Shown here piece by piece: positions 1 through 7,799 of a stretch of 36,204 nt of DNA. Under the pieces are notes generated by a model. The model saw nothing but the letters and a program-made list of their open reading frames with translations. It had not been told where the DNA came from and made no database searches. The stretch comes from Spirosomataceae bacterium (GTDB taxonomy: Bacteria; Bacteroidota; Bacteroidia; Cytophagales; Spirosomataceae). The first letter of the stretch is position 1. Every line of letters starts with the position of its first letter. The stretch is taken from NCBI GenBank assembly GCA_022702045.1, contig JAKONH010000261.1, forward strand, positions 1-36,204. Reading direction: 5' to 3'. A program made the position numbers and the translations under genes.

Positions 1-1
1 T

Positions 2-3000
2 GCGATTGATTCACTGCCGGGAACGGGGTTTGTTCGGGGGGCGGTATGCGAAGGTCAGTCGCTCACGTTACCCATCAGCACTAATGTGACGCCCACGGCT
101 GATACACAGGTCTTTGTCGAGTTTCGCTACGGTACTGCGGGCGACATTATTAAATTCACACCCGCTACCATACAGGGTGGGAACAAGCTGGTATTCACCG
201 TGCCCGAACTGCCTTCTGATACGGCAAACTTCTTTGGTAGGCGGCAGTATGGCATCCGCGTGCTGACATTAAACCCAACGACGGCCAGTGCCAACGACCC
301 CAGTTACGTATTGGCAGTAACGACCAAACCCCGCCCGCTTTTCGCGCAGGCCGATCAGCAAACGGTACTCGACAAATCCGGCGTGGCCACGGTTCGGATT
401 CAGCATATTGGTGGCGGACCGTATGAACTAAAACTGTCGAATGGCCAGGTACTGACCAGTACCTGCCTTGATTGCGACGATGTCAACGCGACGATCTATG
501 CCAGTCAGAATAAGACGGTGCGGATACTGTACGCACAGAACGGATGTGGTCGGGTGGATAATCCGGCGTCGGCAACAGCAACGTTCACGGTACAAAACCC
601 GGTAACCGCCGTCATCGAAATCGATTCTGTCGAGCAGAACAAATGCAACTCCGACAGCATCCAGGTCTTTTTCCATACCACCGGTCTGAGTTCGCAAACC
701 GTAGTCGTGCAGGCGGCTTCGGTAGGCTACGGCGTGGGAGAGGGCTGGACAACGGCACCCGTTGTTGGTCGGGGCAGCGGCAGCTCAGTACGGATTAAGC
801 TGGATGATGTCAGTAAAATTCGTATCAGTGGAAGCGGGCAGGTCAGTAATGAGGTTCGGGTTGATGTCAACAAAAAACCGGTTGCTGAGATCAATTACAC
901 GCCCCCGGCAACGGCGTATCTATTTGGGGCCGAACCCAACACGATTCTGCCGGGAACAGCCGTAACACTCAGTACGATTTATGCGTCGGGGCAGGGGCCA
1001 TACCGCACGGTGTACACCGACGGTACAACAGACTACGTAGCGCCAAACGGTGGTACGACTGTCAGCATAACCCCAACGCAGCGGACTACATACCGGCTTA
1101 AGTCAATCGCAAACGCGTGTGGGACGGGTACCGTATCCGGCCCCAGCATTACGTACACCCCTATGCCATTCGCCATAAAAGTGCCTGCGCAACTTACCGA
1201 TCTGTATTATTATTCGCTTTGCGCCGGCACCAGTCAGACCATTCCGTTTATCATTAGTCCGGCCGCGCCGGTGGGCGTTACCTACGCGCTGCAACTAGCC
1301 TCGCGTCGGGATTCGGTTTTCTCGGACCTGACCACCACAGCCGCGTCACCGTTTGTCGTGACGATACCCGCTTCCCTGACGACCGGCGATTACTACTTAC
1401 GGATCGTCGCCAAAAACACGGATGCGCGGACGGCGGCTTTGCTGACGCGTATTTCGCAGACGCCAACGGCGGTGTTGAGCAGTACCGCCAGTACAACCAT
1501 AGTCGATGCCGGTAGCGCGCTGACACTGCAGCTGATGCTGACGGGTTCAGCGCCTTGGCAGGTGCAGTACAGCGACCTTACCATGCAGACCGTTACGAGT
1601 GCTACCGCCACCCGTGAGGTTCGACCGCCGACAGGACAGACGTACAACATCCGTACCGTGTCAAACGCCTGTGGGTACGGTACCGCATCGGGTAGTGTCA
1701 ACGTGCAGGTGAAACCACAGCTTCGCGTTGCCGCAACTGTGGTGAAGGCGATCTGTGTAGGGAGTGCTTTACCCGTTTCGCTGACGGCCCTCGGCGATTT
1801 TGCCAGTGCGTCAACGGTGCAATTGGCCTTGATTCCGCCAACGGGAAGCGCCGAAATTGCGCTGTCGAGCGTACCGGCTGCTAATGGTATTGTGTCACTT
1901 ACCGTTCCCAACAGCTTGTCGGCGGGCTCGTACCAACTGCGGGCAACGGCATCTGGTGGGCAAACCGAAGCGATTAGCAGTGTCTTCGACCTGAATGCAC
2001 CCCCTATCTATACGCTGTCGGGTAGTACAACCGTCAACGCGGGCGGTACTACTTTCCTGACGTTAAAAGGCGCAAACACGAATGTCCTGCCGACCACATA
2101 TATGCTTTCGGATGGCTACCAGGGAAGTTTCTTCACCAGCAGTGGGCAGACTAGCATGCGGGTTGACCCCTTGCAAACGACTACGTATACGGTGTCGTCG
2201 ATTGCCAATGGATGCGGAACGGGCGTGGCATCCGGCAGTGCTGTCGTGACGGTATTGCCAGCCAGTGATAGAACAATCGACCTGACGGGTATTGGCGATG
2301 GCTTTACCTGCTCTGGTGCCACGATAACGGTGATGTTTCAGACAACGGGTACATTCTCTGCTGACAATACATTTACACTTCAGATGTCCGATTCGACTGG
2401 AACAAACTTCCGGAACATCGCTACCGCTACGGCAGTCAATGCCATTCAGGCAACGATACCGGCCGACCTGCCCGCTGGCTATGGCTATCGACTGCGTATG
2501 CTGTCGGCAGACGGGGTGATGAGCAACACCATCCCATCGCCGTTTACGCTGCGGGCTGGCGGGGCAACGGCAACGTTCAGTGATGCATCATTTACCGTAC
2601 GGACCGACAAGATTGTGCCGTTAACGGTAAATTTCACCGGACAGGGCCCCTGGTATTACACCATTCAAAACGGAACTCTGAGCCAGACCTTGCAGTCTAA
2701 CAGTAACCCGGCTATCGTTGAACTGCCGTTCTCTGGCACAACATCTTTTACATTGACAACGGTAAGCAACGGCTGTGGTCTTGGCAAGATTGGGACTATA
2801 CCCGTAGCGCAGGCTCTTATTATTACTGCTGAAGAGCCGCTGCTGACGCCCAGTATCAATATTTACCCGAATCCCACTGTCGATCGTGTGCAGGTTGACC
2901 TGACTAACTGGACAGGTGGTCCGGCCCGGCTGGAACTGATCGACGCGACGGGGCAACGGCTGAGTGAACAGACGATCACGGGGGCGTCGGGTGAGGTTTG

Positions 3001-3097
3001 GCTGAACAAGTGGCCGGGTCGACTGTTTTTCTTACGAATCAGCAGCACTCGTACCGACTTTCGGGCAACCTACCGGGTATTACGGCAGGAACCCTAA
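2..3097 (+). CDS. Large secreted repetitive protein with T9SS type A C-terminal sorting domain (5' end outside window)
   Basis: Frame is open from base 2 through to the stop at 3097 (reads AIDSLPGTGFVRGAVCEGQSLTLPIS... before the listed ORF start). C-terminus 'PSINIYPNPTVDRVQVDLTNWTGGPARLELIDATGQRLSEQ...' is a typical T9SS sorting domain. Internal repeats with 'SIANxCGxGxxSG'. Confidence 0.9.
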   Translation, partial: AIDSLPGTGFVRGAVCEGQSLTLPISTNVTPTADTQVFVEFRYGTAGDIIKFTPATIQGGNKLVFTVPELPSDTANFFGRRQYGIRVLTLNPTTASANDPSYVLAVTTKPRPLFAQADQQTVLDKSGVATVRIQHIGGGPYELKLSNGQVLTSTCLDCDDVNATIYASQNKTVRILYAQNGCGRVDNPASATATFTVQNPVTAVIEIDSVEQNKCNSDSIQVFFHTTGLSSQTVVVQAASVGYGVGEGWTTAPVVGRGSGSSVRIKLDDVSKIRISGSGQVSNEVRVDVNKKPVAEINYTPPATAYLFGAEPNTILPGTAVTLSTIYASGQGPYRTVYTDGTTDYVAPNGGTTVSITPTQRTTYRLKSIANACGTGTVSGPSITYTPMPFAIKVPAQLTDLYYYSLCAGTSQTIPFIISPAAPVGVTYALQLASRRDSVFSDLTTTAASPFVVTIPASLTTGDYYLRIVAKNTDARTAALLTRISQTPTAVLSSTASTTIVDAGSALTLQLMLTGSAPWQVQYSDLTMQTVTSATATREVRPPTGQTYNIRTVSNACGYGTASGSVNVQVKPQLRVAATVVKAICVGSALPVSLTALGDFASASTVQLALIPPTGSAEIALSSVPAANGIVSLTVPNSLSAGSYQLRATASGGQTEAISSVFDLNAPPIYTLSGSTTVNAGGTTFLTLKGANTNVLPTTYMLSDGYQGSFFTSSGQTSMRVDPLQTTTYTVSSIANGCGTGVASGSAVVTVLPASDRTIDLTGIGDGFTCSGATITVMFQTTGTFSADNTFTLQMSDSTGTNFRNIATATAVNAIQATIPADLPAGYGYRLRMLSADGVMSNTIPSPFTLRAGGATATFSDASFTVRTDKIVPLTVNFTGQGPWYYTIQNGTLSQTLQSNSNPAIVELPFSGTTSFTLTTVSNGCGLGKIGTIPVAQALIITAEEPLLTPSINIYPNPTVDRVQVDLTNWTGGPARLELIDATGQRLSEQTITGASGEVWLNKWPGRLFFLRISSTRTDFRATYRVLRQEP

Positions 3098-3185
3098 CGT
3101 TGATTTTAGTGATGCGCATATTAGCAGCACGACTGCTTTCGTTCTGTAAAGGCTTGTTTATGCCTTGTCTGTACCAACCGTCCTA

Positions 3186-3770
3186 ATGAGAAACTGGCTT
3201 ATTGCATTTGTTGCCTTCTGCTGTGTCACAGCCTGTCAGCGCCCCGTTGCTTATTTTCAACGAACGCCCCATACCCCCGCTGCCCGCCTTAATAAACCTA
3301 TTGAAACGATACCAACGCCTGACCGTGAAGTCGCATCCGAATCGGCAATGGTAGTAGAAACTCTGTCGGAACCAGCCGGCGTACTGGTCGCGTCGACATC
3401 CGAGCGATTGGTCAGCGAAAAAGCGCAGCAGGTTAGCCAACACACGCAGCGAATAAGCCGCTTACTGACGAACTCGGCTACTCCCGAAGCACAGGTGGTC
3501 GATCAGCAGCAGCCAAAACCAAAACCCAAGCCCAAAATGCGGCTGGGTAATAAAATTCGTGACGCCCTGGGTATGCCGCTTCGGCAAGAGTTGAACTGGT
3601 GGCAACGCATCAGTTGGAAGTTGAAAGCGTCGGTGATCATAATCCTGGTGGCTGTACTGTTTGCGATCTTGCACATCACCATTCTGGCCATAATATTCGG
3701 CATCGTAGCGGCTTTCCTGCTCATCAGCGGATTACGTCGCTCGTTCAAAGTCCGCCGGCCGTGGTTTTAG
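3186..3770 (+). CDS. Putative lipoprotein with C-terminal transmembrane segments, unknown function
   Basis: Start chosen at the MRNWLIAFVAFCCVTAC lipobox-like signal. Contains PKPKPKPK linker and hydrophobic C-terminal region 'ASVIIILVAVLFAILHITILAIIFGIVAAFLLISGL'. Confidence 0.7.
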   Translation: MRNWLIAFVAFCCVTACQRPVAYFQRTPHTPAARLNKPIETIPTPDREVASESAMVVETLSEPAGVLVASTSERLVSEKAQQVSQHTQRISRLLTNSATPEAQVVDQQQPKPKPKPKMRLGNKIRDALGMPLRQELNWWQRISWKLKASVIIILVAVLFAILHITILAIIFGIVAAFLLISGLRRSFKVRRPWF

Positions 3771-3865
3771 CAAAACGGTTTACGGTGACCAATCAGAGAA
3801 TACATTCCATTCATGCCTTTGCCACTATAAACTGTATACCGACTGCCGAAAACCGTATACTGACA

Positions 3866-4651
3866 TTAATCCGGCTGGGAGGGGAGTTGTTCGGCGTCGT
3901 TGCTTTTGCGGATGATGCGGAAAATAACGGACAGCACCAGGTTATTTTTGCCCGCTGATACGATTGGCGTAAACTGATTCTGCGTGAATGACGCTGCGCT
4001 GTAGTTCGTCTGATTGACCCAGCCAACCTGTGCGACCCAGCGTGGACTAAACTGATAGCCAAGACCTCCGTACAAGCGGTTTCGCTCGAATACAGGCCCT
4101 TTTGGATTCAGGAAAATCTCGTCGTATACCGACGCAAACACGGTTCCTGTACCAATAGTCGGGGTGTTGAGCGGAACAAACAGGTTCAGCCGATATCGGA
4201 AGCGATTGCGGAACTCGGTTGTATTACCCCGGAAGTCGAACCACCGTTGTTCTAGTCGGTAGCGGTGTTCAAACCGAATCCGGTTCAGGTACTGATTCAA
4301 TACTAATTGCTCCCAGACGCGCTTTTCCACGTTCAGCGGACCCGACGACAGATCCTGATAATCATTAGTTTGATAACGACCTGCGGCCGCCATCACCTGC
4401 ACGTTACGGTCGAGATCATAGCTGATGCCGCCTTTTAACTCATTATAAAAATACTGGCTGAATACACCGTTAGAGCGGGCCTGTACTTCAACGTAACCAC
4501 CCCAGCGGGTGCTGGGCGATGCTGGCATTAGTACGGTACCGATAAACCACGTACCCCAGGTACTGGTCGGTTGCGAAACGGTCTGCGCAAGCGCTACAGA
4601 CGAAGAGAACAAACTGACTAGTAGAAGCCAGAGACGGCGGGTGTCGAACAT
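3866..4651 (-). CDS. DUF2490-like outer-membrane beta-barrel protein
   Basis: Signal peptide MFDTRRLWLLLVSLFSSSVALAQ; 'TWGTWFIGTVLMP...', 'RIRFEHRYRLEQRWF', 'FRNRFRYRLNLFVPL', 'FERNRLYGGLGYQFSPRWVAQVGW' pattern resembles DUF2490 proteins. Start set at the Met before the signal peptide. Confidence 0.7.
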   Translation of the reverse strand: MFDTRRLWLLLVSLFSSSVALAQTVSQPTSTWGTWFIGTVLMPASPSTRWGGYVEVQARSNGVFSQYFYNELKGGISYDLDRNVQVMAAAGRYQTNDYQDLSSGPLNVEKRVWEQLVLNQYLNRIRFEHRYRLEQRWFDFRGNTTEFRNRFRYRLNLFVPLNTPTIGTGTVFASVYDEIFLNPKGPVFERNRLYGGLGYQFSPRWVAQVGWVNQTNYSAASFTQNQFTPIVSAGKNNLVLSVIFRIIRKSNDAEQLPSQPD

Positions 4652-4670
4652 AACCGCAAAAATACGCCTA

Positions 4671-4882
4671 TGTAGCTCAGATCGGCCATCGTGTGGGTCC
4701 ACGTCTGGTAGCTGTCAGACTAACAAAGTTCCATGCTGGACCAACGGACCGTTCGCCTGCCTACTGTGAAGTAGTCAATGACGCCAGATCTAGTAGATGC
4801 GGTAACGGCTAGCTGGTACGTACATAGGAACGTAGCCTAACGGCTACAGACGTAGACCCACGCGGTGGCCGGCTGGGCTACA
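4671..4882. repeat. Long imperfect inverted repeat (candidate MITE or structured RNA)
   Basis: Left arm TGTAGCTCAGATCGGCCATCGTGTGGGTCCACGTCTGGTAGCTGTCAGACTA aligns with the reverse complement of the right arm TGTAGCCCAGCCGGCCACCGCGTGGGTCTACGTCTGTAGCCGTTAGGCTA, with weaker continuation inward. Confidence 0.75.
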
Positions 4883-4892
4883 CTACGCTACC

Positions 4893-6014
4893 TTATCCTT
4901 TCAGTTCGATTTTGCGGCCGGTTTCAGCGGCTTGATAGATCGCCTGTAGCAGTTTCACATCGCGCAGGCCTTCAGCCCCTGTGATATGATCGGGGAGGGG
5001 CTTGTTCTGGAGCAGCACCTCACAGACACCGTCCATGTGCATCGCCTGGTGATTGACAACGGGTTTTTCGATGGGGCCTTTGCTGGTACGACCTTTCAGC
5101 GGACCGTAGCCGAACGCAGGGGACAACTCAAACCAGCCGTCCTGACAACTAGCGTAGAGCCGCTCGACACCGGCCGTGTAACTGGTCGTTGAATTGCTGA
5201 CTGCCCCGCTCGGAAACTGAAACTGCCAGAACAACGTCTCTTCGACGTCTTTGAATTTTTGCGGTTCGGTCTTCGGACCAAATTGGGCGGTTACCGAAAT
5301 AGGTTCTTCACCCGTTACGTAACGCGCGCCCTGCACGGCATAAATGCCAACATCCATTAGCGGACCGCCCCCGGCCAGTGCCTTTTTCATCCGCCACTGA
5401 CCAGGATCACCAATGCGGAACCCGTCGCTCGATTCGACGAACTTGATCGGTCCGAACACTTTCTGCTGACCCAGCCGCATGGCTTCCTGCATGAATGGCT
5501 CGTAGTGAAGCCGGTAGCCGATGGCCAACTGCTTATTCGCTTTCTTACAGGCATCGATCATTTCCTGGCACTCCTGTGGCATAATCGCCATCGGCTTTTC
5601 GCAGATCACGTGCTTGCCTGCCTGAGCCGCCCGCACAACGTATTCACGGTGCATTGAGTTGGGCAACACCACATACACTACATCGATGTCTTTGTTGTCG
5701 GCAATGCGGTCGAATGTTTTGTAATCGTAGACGTTGGCTTTGGGAATGTTGTATTTTTTCATCCACTCTTCCGCTTTCGCCGGGGTTCCCGTGACAATCC
5801 CCGCCAGTCGGCAGTTTTTGGTTTGCTGGAGTGCCGGTGCCAGTTGGTTCGTGCTGTAGCTGCCGAGACCGACCAGCGCGATACCTAGTTTACGACCGGG
5901 CTGTTCCGACGGGAATGGGTTACCGAAGGCATCTATGAGCGAGGGGACTGTCAATGCTGATGCACCTACGCCCGCCAGAAACTGACGACGTGAGAAAGCA
6001 GAAAGTTGAGTCAT
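4893..6014 (-). CDS. Gfo/Idh/MocA family oxidoreductase, Tat-exported
   Basis: Twin-arginine signal 'FSRRQFLAGVGASALTVPS'; Rossmann 'IALVGLGSYSTNQLAPAL'; 'CEKPMA' motif typical of the GFO/IDH/MocA family. Confidence 0.9.
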   Translation of the reverse strand: MTQLSAFSRRQFLAGVGASALTVPSLIDAFGNPFPSEQPGRKLGIALVGLGSYSTNQLAPALQQTKNCRLAGIVTGTPAKAEEWMKKYNIPKANVYDYKTFDRIADNKDIDVVYVVLPNSMHREYVVRAAQAGKHVICEKPMAIMPQECQEMIDACKKANKQLAIGYRLHYEPFMQEAMRLGQQKVFGPIKFVESSDGFRIGDPGQWRMKKALAGGGPLMDVGIYAVQGARYVTGEEPISVTAQFGPKTEPQKFKDVEETLFWQFQFPSGAVSNSTTSYTAGVERLYASCQDGWFELSPAFGYGPLKGRTSKGPIEKPVVNHQAMHMDGVCEVLLQNKPLPDHITGAEGLRDVKLLQAIYQAAETGRKIELKG

Positions 6015-6064
6015 ATTGTACGGGGTTTAGCCGAAGTTGGGTAAAGCTACAAAGGCCCTTCTAC

Positions 6065-6101
6065 AAAAAAACCTACTAACCTGGGTCGGTTAATAGGTTT
6101 T
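6065..6101 (-). terminator. Rho-independent-like terminator
   Basis: Minus-strand AAAACCTATTAACCGACCCAGGTTAGTAGGTTTTTTT, directly downstream of the 6132..6614 CDS. Confidence 0.6.
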
Positions 6102-6131
6102 CAATGAATTGGACGTTGTCGTGGGAGACAG

Positions 6132-6614
6132 CTAGACGATACCAATCTGTATCTCCGTAACGCACTGTGTTAGCTGCTCCAGGTTAGATACGATATAGAC
6201 CTCTCGCACGATAGTATCTTCCGAATAGCCGTCGCGGTGGAATTGGGCAAATAGCTGATCATACAAGGCCGGCATTTCGCTCCAAGACCCTGTGTGTACG
6301 TAGCTTACACACGAAAACGTAGGTAGTTCCTTATATACAAATGTCTCCGACAGCGGGCCAGCCTGTTGAATCGGGAGAACTATGTCGAGCTGAAATTCCT
6401 GATTGTCGTCGCCCGACGCACCGATATAATGCCACTGCGCCGGCCCTGTAATCGTCAGCCCAAATCGAGCTGCTTCGGCGTACAACGACTGCATGACGGA
6501 TGCGCATTCGTTAAGCCGTTTGAGTGTAACGTGTAAAGTGCTGACAATAGCCAGGAAAGGCGAAACGGTTTTGGGCGTAAGGATAATCGACGGGCTTTGT
6601 GCTTCAGTTGTCAT
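6132..6614 (-). CDS. GyrI-like / AraC effector-binding-domain protein (no HTH)
   Basis: 160 aa; 'ELPTFSCVSYVHTGSWSEMPALYDQLFAQFHRDGY...VREVYI...TEIQIGI' matches the GyrI-like small-molecule-binding fold pattern. Confidence 0.65.
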   Translation of the reverse strand: MTTEAQSPSIILTPKTVSPFLAIVSTLHVTLKRLNECASVMQSLYAEAARFGLTITGPAQWHYIGASGDDNQEFQLDIVLPIQQAGPLSETFVYKELPTFSCVSYVHTGSWSEMPALYDQLFAQFHRDGYSEDTIVREVYIVSNLEQLTQCVTEIQIGIV

Positions 6615-6708
6615 CGTTGTAGGAATTTAGTGTACCCTACAAAGGTCTGAGCATCCATTGACAACCCTATGTCAGCATGGATTGTCAGGCGTATTATTAC
6701 TTGTAGTA

Positions 6709-7662
6709 TTATACCGTTGGCAGTTCGTAGTGCTCGACCATTTCCTGAATGTAGTGCCGCATAATCTCGTGTAACTCAGTTGGGTGCTCAACGCGAATGG
6801 CATTGCCGTACATCAGTAGCCAACGACCCAGTGTTTTCAGGCATTGCGTCAGAAACGTCATACGAATCCCGTCCAGTGTTTCTTCCTGCGAAATAAAGCC
6901 AAACGAATACCGCTGATCGTGCGCGAACCGGGCCATCTTTTTGCTGAATGTGATGACTACCTCCTGTAAATCCTGCTCCTGCTTTAACCGGTCTAGATAG
7001 CCCTGTAGGGTTAGCCGCGACTGTCGTGGGAAAGGCTCACTTAATTCTCCCAGCTGTTGAATCCGATCAACACGAAAATCGCGGTAGTCATCGCGGAGCC
7101 GGCAGTAGGCAATCAGGTGCCAGCCGATACCGTAGTGACATAGGCCGATGGGTTCAATGGTGCGTTGGGTCTGACTGTCGTTGTAGCCCGCCCGATAGAC
7201 AATCGTCAGTCGATGGCCCCGTACCAGCGCCCCCTGAATGGCGTACAGCAACTGATCGGAGTAGGGCTGTGGGCGTGTGGGGTTTAAGATTTCAATCTGA
7301 TCGGCCAGTTCATCCAGATGGTCTTTCTCCGACCGCGATAAAACCGCTTTGATCTTATACAGCGCTGATTCGTATGGCGTTCGCAACGATTCGTCGGCCA
7401 TCTGCGCGAGTAACTTACCGCCAACCTGTAGCGCACTGGCTTCTGCGTTGGTAAACATCACCGGGGGCAGGTGATAATCGGTCAGGAAATAGCCAATACC
7501 CGCTTCCGCACCGATGGGTACACCTGCTTCTTCCAGCGCCCGAATATCCCGGTAAATCGTCCGCAGGCTCAGGTCAAACCGGTCGGCCAGTTCCTGCGCT
7601 TTCACGACCCGCTTCGTTTGCAGGTGAATCAGAATGGCAGTGAGCCGGTCGATACGATTCAT
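6709..7662 (-). CDS. YafY-type HTH/WYL-domain transcriptional regulator
   Basis: N-terminal 'MNRIDRLTAILIHLQTKRVVKAQELADRFDLSLRTIYRDIRALEEAGVPIGAEAGIGYFL' (HTH_11) plus WYL-like 'IEPIGLCHYGIGWHLIAYCRLRDDYRDFRVDRI'. Internal Met at 7662 chosen as start. Confidence 0.9.
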   Translation of the reverse strand: MNRIDRLTAILIHLQTKRVVKAQELADRFDLSLRTIYRDIRALEEAGVPIGAEAGIGYFLTDYHLPPVMFTNAEASALQVGGKLLAQMADESLRTPYESALYKIKAVLSRSEKDHLDELADQIEILNPTRPQPYSDQLLYAIQGALVRGHRLTIVYRAGYNDSQTQRTIEPIGLCHYGIGWHLIAYCRLRDDYRDFRVDRIQQLGELSEPFPRQSRLTLQGYLDRLKQEQDLQEVVITFSKKMARFAHDQRYSFGFISQEETLDGIRMTFLTQCLKTLGRWLLMYGNAIRVEHPTELHEIMRHYIQEMVEHYELPTV

Positions 7663-7720
7663 GGGTGGCGTGTGATTGTTTATCTCGCAAGTTAACAACT
7701 ACAGCCTGCTCGGGAAACAA

Positions 7721-7751
7721 CAAAGGCGGTTCTGATTCAGAACCGCCTTTG
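7721..7751 (-). terminator. Stem-loop terminator downstream of acyl-CoA dehydrogenase
   Basis: CAAAGGCGGTTCTGATTCAGAACCGCCTTTG perfect-arm hairpin. Confidence 0.75.
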
Positions 7752-7799
7752 CAACTTTTCGTTGTTGATGGATTACTAGCTATATCCACCCGACCCTCC

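Noticed and set aside
1393-1911. 172-aa minus-strand ORF inside the first T9SS gene
   Set aside because: Antisense to a well-supported long CDS in GC-rich repetitive sequence; no recognisable domain.
4509-4769. 86-aa plus-strand ORF over the 4671-4882 region
   Set aside because: Overlaps antisense to the DUF2490-like CDS and ends inside the inverted repeat; no domain support.
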